Shown: positions 50,264 to 61,917, counted from the stretch's first letter. The stretch: DNA of 64,000 nucleotides from Isochrysis galbana (GCA_018136815.1 CM030937.1:2428887-2492886); one strand, 5' to 3'. Notes: a model not told the origin generated them from the sequence alone. Translations and numbers: made by a program.

Positions 50264-53173
50264 CTACTTTGTGCTGCTAGACGTAAGCACAGAACCGTTC
50301 GGAGCCTGAATGCGATTGGACGCATTAGCCAGCCGCTCCGAAGACTGAGGGCTGGCGTGGATCATGAAGGGGCTGCCCTGCACATGCGCTTGGCCGATCA
50401 TTACGGAGACTTCATATTCCCCGCTAGCGTCTAAGACGAAGGCGATCCTCGAACTTCCGTCGGAGTATTCTGGAGGGACAACTCGTCCATGTAAGCCATG
50501 ATTGCGAGGCATAATGCGCACGTTCAAAGGGACGGGTGCAGTTGCTTGGTTGCCCATCCGGTCGCGAAAATCGACGTGCAACGCATCCTCTTTGTGCGTC
50601 TCAGCGAATTTGGGCGCTCGGATAGAGGATTGAGAGGGACACGCTGGACCGGCGCATACGAAAAAGGAAACTTCGGAGAAGGAGGCATCGGTGTGCAAGG
50701 GTGCGCTGCGGAGCCAGTGTTCGCCAAGGAGGATCAGTCTCATCAAGACCTCAAATCTACCATCTCCCAACGACCGGAGGCGCGGCGGGTCCTCGGCCAA
50801 GCAGGCTGTGCAGGCCACGTAGGGGAAGGGCGCTTGTACCGTCACTTCGTCATCAGGTTTTGCCACTTTGTCCGTGTCGTTGCAAAGATTGCCGAAAGCG
50901 TCAAACAGCGCGAATTGAATCGAGACTCTCTTTCCCGATTCAAACGTTTCGCCTGCCAGGCGCGTTCCAGGTGCAAGCAATAGTTTGCTTGGCCTTGCGG
51001 AGACGACGCGCACTGTGAAGCGAGCAATGGTTGAGCCGCGTGCCATGGGTTCGCCGATGGACACCACTGCACCGTAGCGCCCTGTACGCGAAAGCCGCCA
51101 CTGTAGCGCGTACGTTGCACCGTGGTGCACTTTTGCCGTCCCAGTCTCAACGTTTCCTCCATCGGCGTGTGTGAAGGCGAGAGAGACTGTGGCCGCAGCG
51201 CTACCGCGCCCGCCCGTGGCCGCGAAAGGCAGGACCGCGTTCCCAAATCGATCTCGCGGCATGAGGAGAATGTTCACCTCGTCTCCTGCGCCGCAGCAAT
51301 ACAAGTGCCTCTCGCTGCTATCAACGCGAAGGGATGAGCTTGTTGCACATCCACCTCTTCGAGAGCGTGGTGTCACCGCAGATGGGGCCGATATGTGAAA
51401 TGCCGACGAGTCCGCTTGGGCTGGAATGGCCGCAATGCGCAGGGGGGTTGCGTTAATGGCCCTGCCGTCAAGTCTCAGATATGCCTGATACGCACCGGAG
51501 ACACGCGGCGTAAAGCTCACCTCGAATCCTGTGCTCGTGGAGCGTATGGTCGGCAAGGCTGACTCATCGGTTTTGCAATGCTTTATGGACACAGCCAACC
51601 GAGAGGCATCGGGCTGGCCCCAGCCATCGCTCAAAGCAATGTCAAGCTGCCATTCCTCGCCGCACACAGTGTAGGGCGCTGCTTTGATGCGGACGGATGG
51701 CGCCGTAGACGTAGCGGCAATGGATCGAACAGACAGTGGGCGCGATACGTCTTGTTCCGGAGGGTGCTTCCCATCTTGTGCATCCTGAGTCGTCTGTGCT
51801 TCTTGCTGTCTGTGCGCCAATCTGGCTAGAGCAGGCGAGCCGCCTTCGGCAACCACGAGCTCGAAAGGAGACCCTGCTATCGGCTTAACCCACGCGAGCG
51901 TCGGTCGATTATCTCCATTACTCCACTTGCAGGTGCCTGCAGCGGAACCACGCCCATCTTTGTGCTCCTTGCGAGATGGCGGGCTCGAGCCCGCACACGT
52001 GCGCTCGCGCATCCCGATGTGTAGCTCAAATACTCCTGCGCGTGGGACGGTGTAGACACACTTGTACGTCCCATCATCTTCATCGCGGATCGTAAGTCGC
52101 ACTCGCCCAACCTTTCCGGCAGCTGCAGCCTTCCCATTCCCTGTCTGCCTATGACTCGAAGGAAGCACAAGCCACGCAACCCAAGTGTCACCCCCCCGTC
52201 TACGTGGGTTACCGAACGCATCGACGGAGGCGATGGTAAAGGCGGACTGCACCCCGACGACGGCAAACGATGTGCCCGTGCCGGTCACCGTCGAGTTCTC
52301 CACGCTGGATGGACCTGGGCGAACCTCACATAGCAAACTTGGACTCAGTTTGCTTCCGTCGATGTTGGCATAGATCTCGTAGTTGCCCGCGACCGTCTGG
52401 GTGAAGGTGCACTCAACCACCCCGATCTTCCTACCCTGCGCGGTGCTGCAGCTCCAACTACCGTCACTGCGAACGCTGCCCCCTACACACGATACCGTGC
52501 ATGGTTGGGATTCGGCGTCACGCGACAAGACTAGTGAGCTGCTGCCTGACATCCGGCAGAAAGGCATGCTCTTCTCCTCACATTGTACTAGCAGCATACG
52601 CAGACGAGATGCATCGTCGGTGAAGTTGCCGAACTCGTCGCGTAGTACCAGTGGGATTTGAAACTCTGCGCCGGCATTAGTGATCATGCGGCCACGTGGC
52701 CGCAGATCTGGCGCCAGCTCAGAAGTCTGCGCACAGGCGGTGGCGGGCGCGACAAGCACTACAAATGGCGAGCCTGGTATCGGCTCGGCATCGAGCGTGA
52801 GCTCGAGCAGGAGGGATCCGGCGCGACGCACCACATAAGAGAGCGGTACCTCCGACTCGACCGCCCCACCAACGCCCAGCTTGAGAGTGTGCTCCTCGTA
52901 TGAGAGCAACCGCGGCGGTGTGGCGCTCCGAGCACTCTCCTGCGGTGCGGCTGGTGTAGTGGGCACGCTAAGGCGCAGACCGAGCGTGGCGTCGGCGGGA
53001 GTGGGCTTTGCGACACGAAGCACCAGCCCCGCCGCTTCGCCCGCTACTGCACGCCTCAGGCCGGCCCCGCTCAGCCGGCATCGCGAGGCGAGGCCACCGC
53101 TGCGGGGCGGCATCGCGGGGTTTGAACGTCGGGGCATCCCACACACAGGTTCCTCCGTATATGAAACCTCCAT
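50264..53173 (-). CDS. Filamin-repeat (ABP280-type immunoglobulin-like) protein
   Basis: An uninterrupted frame of 969 codons reads from ATG 53173. It has about six filamin-type repeats, recognised by the closing strands: AEPIPGSPFVVLV, AGNYEIYANIDGSKLSPS, AGVFELHIGMRE with IAGSPFELVV, SGAYQAYLRLDGRAINATP, TGRYGAVVSIGEPMARGS, and SGEYEVSVMIGQAHVQGSPF. DAFGNPRRRGG and DRFGNAVLP are typical repeat openings. No actin-binding calponin domains precede them and no signal peptide or membrane segment is clear, so it is not a canonical filamin. Proteins with only filamin repeats occur in protists and in plant GEX2. A cytoskeletal or adhesion scaffold is likely. Antisense frames at 50498-51018 are shadows. 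Confidence 0.75.
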   Translation of the reverse strand: MEVSYTEEPVCGMPRRSNPAMPPRSGGLASRCRLSGAGLRRAVAGEAAGLVLRVAKPTPADATLGLRLSVPTTPAAPQESARSATPPRLLSYEEHTLKLGVGGAVESEVPLSYVVRRAGSLLLELTLDAEPIPGSPFVVLVAPATACAQTSELAPDLRPRGRMITNAGAEFQIPLVLRDEFGNFTDDASRLRMLLVQCEEKSMPFCRMSGSSSLVLSRDAESQPCTVSCVGGSVRSDGSWSCSTAQGRKIGVVECTFTQTVAGNYEIYANIDGSKLSPSLLCEVRPGPSSVENSTVTGTGTSFAVVGVQSAFTIASVDAFGNPRRRGGDTWVAWLVLPSSHRQTGNGKAAAAGKVGRVRLTIRDEDDGTYKCVYTVPRAGVFELHIGMRERTCAGSSPPSRKEHKDGRGSAAGTCKWSNGDNRPTLAWVKPIAGSPFELVVAEGGSPALARLAHRQQEAQTTQDAQDGKHPPEQDVSRPLSVRSIAATSTAPSVRIKAAPYTVCGEEWQLDIALSDGWGQPDASRLAVSIKHCKTDESALPTIRSTSTGFEVSFTPRVSGAYQAYLRLDGRAINATPLRIAAIPAQADSSAFHISAPSAVTPRSRRGGCATSSSLRVDSSERHLYCCGAGDEVNILLMPRDRFGNAVLPFAATGGRGSAAATVSLAFTHADGGNVETGTAKVHHGATYALQWRLSRTGRYGAVVSIGEPMARGSTIARFTVRVVSARPSKLLLAPGTRLAGETFESGKRVSIQFALFDAFGNLCNDTDKVAKPDDEVTVQAPFPYVACTACLAEDPPRLRSLGDGRFEVLMRLILLGEHWLRSAPLHTDASFSEVSFFVCAGPACPSQSSIRAPKFAETHKEDALHVDFRDRMGNQATAPVPLNVRIMPRNHGLHGRVVPPEYSDGSSRIAFVLDASGEYEVSVMIGQAHVQGSPFMIHASPQSSERLANASNRIQAPNGSVLTSSSTK

Positions 53174-54562
53174 AGTACGTACTACTATTACTACTATGAA
53201 TGATGAATGAGGAATCTCAAGTAGAGGTTCTTCTTAGTAGTCTCGCCTCGCATGTGACTCTGTGGTAACTGTGCTGAAGCCACTCCCGTTCCCTACAAGT
53301 AGGTGGTACAAAAAATTGTCGAACGCGAACGCAACTCAAACTTTTTGACCGTTTGAACATAGTCAACTACCTACTCCTACTCCTACTCCTACTCCTACTC
53401 CGCCTACTACTCCCTTGACCCCCAAAGTGAACACTGAACACCGTGAAACACACTGACAATTTTCCTCGCGCCGCGTACACGCGGCGCTCAACACCTCGCG
53501 GCTGTGCCGCGAACACACCCAACTCAAGGCGCGCGAGAATGAACACCCGTCAACTACATCTACATACCCCCCCCCCCCAAAAGTGAACGCGCGTATTATT
53601 TTTATGTCGAACACGCGATGACTACTGGCTCGTGGGCAGAGGGCCGTTCGATCGAGCCGGCAGCTGACGCGGCCGTGAAGGAGTCGTAGGTGGTTGCTTG
53701 CGGGAATATGTCTGAGAGGTCATAGTAGAAGTCGGGTCTGACAGCTTCTACCATCGAGTGCGAGGGGCGAGAAGAGAGACGGAGGCTCGGAGGCTCACAA
53801 CGCGCGGCGTTGGAGGGTAGGGCCGAGGCTAGCTAGAGAGCTAGAGGAAGAGAGAGAAGGAGAATGAGGGCTTCTTAGGTCCAAGGTAGACACGAGAGAC
53901 TACAACGCAGGGACTCAAAAAGACCCCTCGTCACACAGACACACACGAACTAAACCAAACAGGGCGAAAACTAACCACACTCAGGGCGGACTGTCAAGCG
54001 TCGGCACCAAGGCAACTCATCGGCGCACAGACATGCGAAACAGAGAAGTCGGAACAACGAGAGCAGACCTCGCTGTGGAGCTACCGCCGATATACGAAGA
54101 GAAGACGGAAGACTACAACCGATGCATGAAGAGAAGACGGAAGACAGTCGTGGAACGTTTGATGACATCGAAAGAAAGTAAGAGAAGGGGTAGAATGTCG
54201 CCGACGAGACCTTGAGGCTTAAAATAAACCACCGGTTAGAAGTAAAAGTCTGTCATCGTATGGAATACGACACTCCCCGACTAAATTCGAGTCGTCTCGA
54301 CGAGCGGCATGGAAGGAGAACAAAGCAACCGAAATAGGAGAAATCCGCGAACAAATCAACCGAAATAGAAGAAACCCAGAATTAGAACAACGAGGTGAGA
54401 GGAACCCAAGTTAACCGAGAAACCAAACATGGAAGGCGACGCTGGAAATAGAAGACGAGAGCACCCGTGGGCCCTTTGAGCACAAATTCGGAAGCTTGAC
54501 GCGGCAACCTATTTGTACGCATCGTCCCACCCATTTCTCCCTTTTACAGGAGTTTTGCTCGG
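53174..54562. other. Intergenic, lower-GC stretch without recognised gene
   Basis: Contains (CTCCTA)n at 53362-53398. 53880-54480 is purine-rich and lower in GC than the rest, with broken frames of polar, coiled-coil-like composition (for example ATEIGEIREQINRNRRNPEL around 54330-54390), possibly remnants of the ORF that follows. Confidence 0.4.
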
Positions 54563-54883
54563 GTGTTGCGGTGGGTGCAACCGCAGACGACACGCGTCTC
54601 ATCTCCTGCAAACAACGGCGACAGCGAAGAAAGAGGAACAATCTACTACAACAACGAAAGGGAGGAGATAGCCAAGGCAATCGACGAGCTCGCTTTGCTA
54701 GGGATAGAGCTAATTGACAACGAGCCCAACGCCAGGAAGCTGGATAGGATGAGGGAGCTCAACGACAAAATAGACACAATCCGGAGAACGTCCAGGCCGA
54801 CGTCAAAGGAAAGTTTCGACGCAGACACCCCATGGGTGGGCCTACACAATCAACCTCAGCCCCTGCCTGCTGGCAGGGGCTGA
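54563..54883 (+). CDS. Unrecognised coiled-coil-like ORF, probably a fragment
   Basis: The best part is NNEREEIAKAIDELALLGIE through KLDRMRELNDKIDTIRRTS, a charged helical segment. A pyrimidine run ending TTTTACAG just upstream (54540-54548) could be a splice acceptor. Composition resembles the broken frames at 54330-54390. No family recognised. Confidence 0.3.
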   Translation: MLRWVQPQTTRVSSPANNGDSEERGTIYYNNEREEIAKAIDELALLGIELIDNEPNARKLDRMRELNDKIDTIRRTSRPTSKESFDADTPWVGLHNQPQPLPAGRG

Positions 54884-54989
54884 GCTGACATCACACCTGA
54901 CCAGACTCTCGCCGAGCGCGCGCCGCGCGCCGCACGCACTCGCCTGCACTGGCCCCTGATCGTACTGACTCCCCCCACCACCACTGAGC

Positions 54990-55160
54990 CACAGACCACC
55001 AGAGCCGCCAAGAGGGCACCCAGGGCCAGCGAGGCGAGCGAGGGAGAGGCAGGAGAGGCCAGGGCACTGCCCCAGCCTCCACTGCCCCCTGAGCTGCCCC
55101 AGCTGGCCCTCTGGGGGGCCTCGAGGGGCCACCCAGAGGGGGGCCATGGCGCGCGCAGGC
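54990..55160. repeat. Internal fragment of the palindrome-ended retroposon
   Basis: GCGAGGGAGAGGCAGG, CCCCAGCCTCCACTGCCCCC and the following lines match 16340-16450, 60410-60560 and, in reverse, 1480-1580. Confidence 0.5.
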
Positions 55161-55625
55161 ATCACGCGCCCGTATGAGAACGAAGAGAATGGCGAAGAAT
55201 GAACGACAAAAAAACGACACGATCCGACCCCAAAAAAGGTAATATTCACGCTTGTTTACGATATGTTTGCGGGATGACACCCCGCACGGCAGGCGGACAC
55301 CGCGAAAGAGCGGCGGCAGGCGAAGAAAAGCCGAAGGGCGGGGGCAGAGACCCCCCGGGACACGATAAGATAGTTGCAGAAGGCGTTTTACGTTTGTTTG
55401 CCACAGGAACACCCAACAACAGGTCTGCCCCAGCCCGCCCCTTGCACTTGGCCCGACATAGTGCACGCGGCCCCCCCCCCCCGATACCAAAGACAAAGGA
55501 ATGAAGGGGGTAGTGTAAAGGGAGTGAGTGTTCTGGGGTATAGGCGATGGCGTGAGTCGGTACCGTGAGTGCGTGGTCTTTATAGCTAGCGGTAGTAGCC
55601 TGAATCTTCAGATGTTTTTTTTTAC
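55160..55625. repeat. Second copy of the 14 kb dispersed repeat
   Basis: Parallels 13920-14440 across about 460 bp, ending in TAGTAGCCTGAATCTTCAG in both. Confidence 0.7.
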
Positions 55626-55766
55626 TTGACTTCTACGTCAAGAATTGCCAAGACCTTGGTGTGCTTCTTCGCTTCGCGAGCTCCGCGTGACCGGAGTGCT
55701 TTCGTTGCGCCGTCGCGCGTCATCAACAGCATAAAGTATATCTAATGCCACCTGCCAAGGCCACCA

Positions 55767-56483
55767 CCCAGCGGCAGAAAATGATTTCTGCTCTGGGTGG
55801 TGGGTTCCCGCGAGATGCGTTATGAGGCGCTCTGGCAGGATCTTGGCCTTTCCTGCCCGCCGCAGCGTAGAACGCCACGACAAGGCCCGTCCTGAGGCCA
55901 CCCACGGGTCTCGCCTCATCGATCAACGCCGGATCTGGCACTATCCGAGAGAGGATGGCCGCGTAGGCAGCCTCAACACGCAGGCTCGTCAGCCACGCGT
56001 GGACGGCCGCGTTGGTGAGCTGGTCCTGGTTCTCGATGCCGAGTTCGAGAGAGGGCGAATCCTGCGAGGGGCGGGTCGGGATGGTCGGGATGGGGCCTCT
56101 GGTAGCCAGGGTAGCCGCGTGCGCTCGCTGTGAGGAGCTGGGTGGGCTGCGCGGGCAATGATGCCAAAGGGTCAGGGGGTGGTCGGACTGCCGGCAGCCC
56201 GACACGGCGCTGCATCGCGCGGGAATCAAATGCCGAATGTAGCTTAGATATAAAGGAACCGATCCCCCCGCGGGCGCGACCGCCCATTCTTTACGGGTAG
56301 AGCGTGAGTGCGCGTGACGGAGGGGGAGAGAGGGGGAGCGAATCGCACCATTTCTTGGCGAAGATTTTCGTAGCGTCAGGTAGCCCCCCCCCGGAGGTTT
56401 TTTATTGGGCATCGCGCCACGGTCAAAAAATGCAGCCCAACCCTTACTAGTCGTTAAAAAGCCCCTGTTTGACCGCCCTACAA
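55767..56483 (-). repeat. Inverted copy of the 27.8-28.6 kb repeat
   Basis: Reverse complement of 27841-28588 with scattered differences. On the minus strand a 229-codon frame (56412-55723) includes QLTNAAVHAWLTSLRVEAAY and PVGGLRTGLVVAFYAAAG; a second frame carries on as LPERLITHLAGTHHPEQKSF to 55638. Together they hint at a decayed coding region continuing beyond the shared repeat. Family not recognised. Confidence 0.65.
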
Positions 56484-58039
56484 GGGAGGGGGGTCCCTCA
56501 CCGACGCCATTGCCATTCGTGGGGTGGGAGGGGGTTCGTCGGAGGGGGGATGCAGTTGCCGGGGCCGCCGGGGCAGGTAGGGGGAAAACCTGGGGAATGC
56601 TTGGACGCCCTGGGTAGGTCGAAAATAGTGGTTAAAAAGAGTGGGTGACCGGGCTACTGTCTCTTCTAGTTTGAGACGATGGGGCCCGAATTCAAATGGG
56701 ATCGTGCAGGGGTGCGGGTTGTGCCTCTCGTCCGTCCGGCTGACGGTGACGGCCGACGGCGCCTCCTCTCGCACCTTCTACCTTCGGCTGCCGTTGGGAG
56801 AGGGAGGGCGGAGAGAGGGAAGACGGAGAGAAGAAAGGCCGACGGGGGGGCGTCAGTCTGTTTGTTGACGTGTCGTACTCTCGCAGTTCGGGAAGCAGTA
56901 GCCAGCGGAAGGGGGTCGCCTGCCGCCGGCGCTTGCTGCTCTTTGTACTTTACAATCCCCCTCGTACTGTATCGGGGAGGTGTGTTTCTATTGTAAGTCT
57001 CGGGGCCCCAAACGAGGGAGGGAGGGGCTGCTCCTCTCTCTCTCTCTCTCTGCGCCCCCCCCCCCCCCCCCCCCCCCCCCAAAGAGAAGCCCCCGACGGG
57101 CGCAGAGAGGAGGGGGAGCCCGCCGCGCCTCGGCGCAAGAGAGAGAGAGGAGAGCACCCCCCCTTCTCGAGAGGTGAGAGAAGAGCAGCGGGCACAGAAC
57201 CCCAGACACATCCTAGATTTGGGAGAGTGAAGAGAGAGGAGAGAACACGCAGAGTCCTGGCCAAGCAGAGAGGGAGAGGGAGAGAAGGTGAAGTCGGCGC
57301 GCTGTGAGAGAGAGAGAGGGGGGGGGGGGGGGGGGGAGGGGGAAGAAGGGGGGAGCCGCCGCATCCGTTCAAGAAGAGGCCCGGCCTCTCCGCCCCGCGC
57401 GGGCCCTCTCAGCTCTCTCTCTCTCTCCCTCTCCCCCCCTTTTTTTCGAGCCAACTTCCTCTCTGCCGTACGAGGGTCTCCGCCGGCCCGTGCTTTCTCT
57501 CTCTGTCTTCCTTCTCTCTCCTCATGCTCTCTCTCCGCTTCTCCAAGAGGAGGGGGGAGAGGGGGGGGGAGACATCGGAGAAGCGAGGGGAAGAGAAACC
57601 ACCGCGGGGCAGGAAAGAAGAGCGGCCTGGGGGGGAAGAAAATGGGGAGGGGGAGGGGGGGGGGGAGGGCCCGGGAGCTCGGCCCCCCCAGCGCCCTCCC
57701 CCTTCACCACCTCACCCGCCAAGCTTCCCTCCTCACCTTCCGCCGCATCCCCTTCTCCCCCCTTCCCCGGCCCCCTTCCCCTTCCCCCCCCCCCCCCTCC
57801 CCCCCGGCATAGCTTCTCCTGCCGCTGCACCGCACCGCCGGTGAGTCAGCCCGCCAGCGACGACACACGCGCTCAGCGTTGCCGCGCGCCCTGCGCCAGA
57901 GCCGCCAGAGAATGACAGAGTGTGTCCACGCATCCATCCCTTACGTTCACGTTCAGGTAGTCAGATCCACCTGCTGCACCTCTCTCTCGCCACCCTCCCT
58001 CCGTCTCTTGCTCGCTCAATTCGACGCCACTCTATTCTT
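56484..58039. repeat. Simple sequence upstream of NAA40-like gene
   Basis: GA-rich, CT-rich and poly-C/poly-G runs (57050-57080, 57318-57336, 57650-57665, 57785-57800). Frames encode Arg/Gly/Glu or Pro/Ser/Leu low complexity only. The last 150 bp are probably 5' UTR. Confidence 0.6.
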
Positions 58040-59194
58040 ATGGCTCGTCGCATCGCCCACGCGCCGCTCGCCGCTTGCAAGGCACCCAAGTCCAGCCGCA
58101 AGAAGCAGGCCAAAATGGAGCGTGTGCAACGCCAGATGGAGCGCGCTGCGCTAGTCGCAAGCGCGAACTCCGAGCCTGACCTGTTCAGTGGACTTAACGA
58201 GCGCCGTGTCTTCTGTACTTCGGAAGGGGTGGAAGTGCACGTCAATTCGCTCCATGGACCACAGCTCTCACCGATCCAGGTTGACCAGTGCCTCAGCCTC
58301 CTCACCTCCAACATGCGCACAATGTACGAGGATTCTGGCTGGGGCTGGGACGAAAAGTCCAAGCGGGACGGCCTCCTCGCGGGCGACTCACGTATCCTGC
58401 TGCTGAGCGCGGTCCCGGAACCCGCTGACGGTGCTCGCAATGGCGACGATGGTGACGATGCCGATGGGTGGGTGCTGGTCGAGCATCCTGCAGGAGAGCC
58501 AAAGACCAAGCATGTTCCTCCGTCGCAGCCGTTCACCAGCTCTGCAAAAGAGCTGACCTCTCCGTCGGAGCTGACGTCTTCTGCATCTAACCCGGGCGGT
58601 TTTCTGGGGTTCGTGCACATGCAGTTCTGCATAGAAGCTGAAAAGGCGGTGCTCTACGTCCTCGAACTCCAGCTCGTGGAGGCCGCACGCAATCAAGGCT
58701 TGGGTGAGCCCACACATGCACGGGCACCATCGCAGAGCGCTAGGGTAGGCATACCCACATCTCCCACTTGCTGACGCGGCCATTCCTGACCACGCAGGCA
58801 AGCATCTCATGGCTCTGGTCGAGTCGATCGCTCGCCAGCAAAAGATGTCGGCCTTGATGCTCACCGTTTTCAAGGAGAACACGCGGGCCATGTCTTTCTA
58901 CAAGAACAAGCTTAGGTGCGAAACGCTCGGGCCGGACACCCAGCCTGCAAAGTCGACACTCTCATAGCTGCTCATCATTATCTGCTGAACCGTGCTCCTC
59001 TATCGTGCCTGCAGCTACAATGTGGACGCAACGAGTCCGAGTCAGTGCGGCTGCACCACCAACACCTATGAAATCCTCTCCAAGCAGTTGAGTGAGCGTG
59101 CATCTCCTTGACCTTACTGAGTCAGAGAACGCGGGTCGATTCATTCATCGCCGTTGCAGTGGCTAGCGGCGTCCCGCATCGCACGGCTCAATAG
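58040..59194 (+). CDS. NAA40: NAA40-type N-alpha-acetyltransferase (NatD, histone H4/H2A)
   Basis: Exons 58040-58703, 58798-58915, 59015-59091 and 59160-59194 join in phase to 297 aa (introns 94, 99 and 68 nt, all GT-AG). Without the last junction the frame would stop at 59110 instead. Residues 1-35 are basic (SSRKKQAKMERVQRQ), as in human NAA40. NMRTMYEDSGWGWDEKSKRD, GFVHMQFCIEAEKAVLYVLELQ, the acetyl-CoA loop RNQGLGK, MLTVFKENTRAMSFYKNKL and TSPSQCGC with TYEILSK follow in order. NatD acetylates the N-termini of histones H4 and H2A. A Ser/Pro/Glu-rich insert of about 60 residues (about 125-185) separates the first and second halves of the GNAT fold. Confidence 0.88.
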
Positions 59195-60409
59195 CAGTGT
59201 TTTGCTGGCGATGCATTGCGACCGAACCTCACTGCTCTGGGGAAGGGAAACATCTGTGGGCGATGCGGCCGAGCGCCGCTCCTGTCACAGCCAAATGCTC
59301 GTTGTGCTGCTGCCACGCAGCTGTTTGTCCAACGCGCTAGCATTGGACAGCAGCCAGCGGCTGTCGTCGACTAGCCATGAGCCGCCATCCGGCATCGCCC
59401 GATCCTCGACTCGTCTTATGGCGACATGATCGGCCGTCCATCACACTCGCTGAAGACAACCGTCAATGTCATCAATACGCGTTTTGCCCTCACTTGGGTG
59501 CTGCTTCTGTATTAGGCGTCGCATGTCGTGGAGGGGTCGGTCCTCCTCCTCATCGCGCCAGTGCCAAGTCTTGTGAACACATGCTTGCCGCATCTTTTGC
59601 ACGCGTGCCATCTTCTCATGGTGCATGCCAATCGTAGCCATCGTTCATCGCGCTCAGCCCAGCGCTTGTACAATCGTCTTCGTACTTCATATGCCCCAAC
59701 ACTCTTGTGCATGTGTTTCAAACACATTGCTCTCCTTCTGCCTCTGCGGGATCCGTATGACGTCGCCGCCGCAAAACCTGCGCATGCGACTCTGCCGCAC
59801 GGTCCCGGTCTTCTACGTGTCGCTTCATTCAGCCACGTGAAGGGGTGTCTTCGCTTGCCTTGCTTTCTTCGTTGCTCATGGGCCGTACGAGGCGCCAAAA
59901 CATAAAAATTTTCCGGGGTGTATTATACTATTGCGACAAGCTATCTGCCATCTAAACGTAAATGGTAACGCATAAGAAGAAGACGTCTCTTAAACGGCGG
60001 CTTGAAGCACTTTTCACTTTTGAGGGCGCCGACAGTGCGCTTTGCTATTGGCGCCCCATGCACTAGTGCTAAGTAAGATAGCGCGCAATAGCAAGCTTGA
60101 CCGTGTATATATTGTACTACACGACCTATTGATAATAGGGGACAATAGGGGCGCTCTGCCCCCCCCTCACCGGGCACTAACTTCCCTCCTGGGGGGGCCG
60201 GCAGTCACTCTCACGCCCCGCCGCCTGGCGTATGGGCTGAGCACTCAATATTATTGTGCCAATAACACCCTGACCCAGACCCCAGTGGGCGCGGGTTGGG
60301 ACTCGCACTCCCGCACTCCCAGGCCCACTTGGCACTTGGACCAGCACTCGTACTCATACTCACCCTTCCCCCCTCTCCTGGTCACCGGGTAGCCTTAGGC
60401 CTGTAAGCC
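59195..60409. other. Intergenic, doubtful minus-strand frames
   Basis: Minus-strand frames at 59898-59512 (RRRLYKRWAERDERWLRL) and 59641-59441 (KTWHWRDEEEDRPLHDMRR) have mixed composition but no recognisable family, start or splice pattern. They could be exons of an unknown gene. Confidence 0.25.
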
Positions 60410-61606
60410 TGTAAGGGGCACCCAAGACCGGCGAGACACGCGAGGGAGGGACCGAGCCCCAGCCTCCACCTCCACTGCCCCCCGAGCTTCCTTGCTGGCT
60501 GTTGGCCCTCTGGACTCTGGGAGCCCCCTCATGACCCCTGAGAGCAGACTGCGCGCCGCTCAGCAAGCACCCGAGGACGGCGCGCATCGCCTCCATAGAC
60601 CATAGACAGGTAGTAGGGCCTTTGCTGCCGCTCCACATCCCACATCGGTAGGCGCGGGCATCGTCATTCATGGACTCGCCGCCACGGAACTGCCGCTCGT
60701 GGTGGCACATGCGGCACTCCACATTCACCACCATTCCATAACTGCCCCACACCCTGGGTGGGGCCCCGGGCCCCCGGTAGCAAGCACTCTTCTGCGTGGC
60801 AAGATCGAAGGGCAAGGGAAATTGAGGGCCGCAGCCACGCAGCCAGCACCTGTGAGTTGACCACGTAGACTCGATCTTCAGCTCGGCGCGGAAGGCCGGG
60901 AGGAGGAGGCTCGGATGGAGGAAGCTGCAGCTTGCGCTTGGGCGCCTTCCTGAGGGCACCCCCGCCGCCCGGCGAGCCAAAGTCTAATAGGGGTGGTGGC
61001 AGACTCGCAGACTCCTTCTCCTCTCCTGCCTGTTGAGCACCACCTTCGGGGATAGATAGGGCATTCCACACCCAGCGCGCAGCAAGCACGCCTCATCACA
61101 CCGCCGCTCCCGCCTGCGCCAACCTCAGATGTCACAGCCCCTTGCGCTGAACTCCCCGAGGGCGGCTGTGCCGTCAGTGCAGGGCAAGTGACCTCGGTTG
61201 CCAGCGGCATTGAAGCCTCCGCCTCTCCCCCTCCCTACCGTCCGCCGCCCTCGCAGTGAGGGGGCTCCCTGCGGGGGTCCTCTGCGCTCATTGAACACGC
61301 TGCCGCGAACCTCCCGATGCACTTTATACCGGGGTGGGCCCGCTCACCCGCGGACCACCTTAATGTCCTGTTTCCCTTGTATCCATCGCCCCATTTAGCC
61401 GGTGTAGTCGGGGGGTATTTGTCTAGGGCCAGGTCGGCGGGTGGGCCTTGTATGCGTTTACCGTTTACCGACTGCATGGGTGTGCCTAGATATGATAGAT
61501 CAACCTCGTGCCAGACGCCCTTTCGAAGTAGGAAGTATTCTCCTCCCTTGCTGATGCGGATGTTTGGCGGAGGGTCCTTTGGTTCCTCCGCTCCTCCGCC
61601 GGCCAT
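60410..61606 (-). pseudogene. Degenerate coding remnant plus retroposon-like segment
   Basis: 60410-60560 matches the GC-rich interior of the palindrome-ended retroposon. From 61606 downward the minus strand has protein-like pieces in shifting frames: RISKGGEYFLLRKGVWHEVD and LDKYPPTTPAKWGDGYKGN (61606-61235), then RKAPKRKLQLPPSEPPPPG (about 60950), then VVNVECRMCHHERQF and DDARAYRCGMW (about 60740-60640) with a possible zinc site. A frameshifted mobile-element gene is likely; not identified. Confidence 0.3.
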
Positions 61607-61917
61607 GCATGTTGTCGTTCGTGGTTGTTTGAGCCTGGGGTGGCGGGCTGGAGGTGGTGCATTTTGTTACGTCGACATAGTCGGCGATAATTAGTAATTA
61701 GTTGCCAAGTGTCTAAGGAATTTCTCTTTATGGATGTATTCGCCTCTAAATTTAGTGTATGTATGTGTCGTTGTTAGGGAAGTATTGCTCACATATCCTT
61801 ATTTATCCTTCCACACAAAAAAAAAACCTTTTAATCTTCTCGCCTCCCCCGTGGCACTGACTCGCATATTCGTAGCCACGCCCCCTTCCCTTCCTCACCC
61901 TCATTCCCCGCCTTGCG
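61607..61917. other. Intergenic; right part is a dispersed repeat
   Basis: 61818-61917 repeats 738-850 up to CCGCCTTGCG and then runs into the assembly gap. No gene. Confidence 0.5.

Noticed and set aside
50498-51018. Plus-strand frames opposite the filamin-repeat gene
   Set aside because: Shadows of the minus-strand coding frame.
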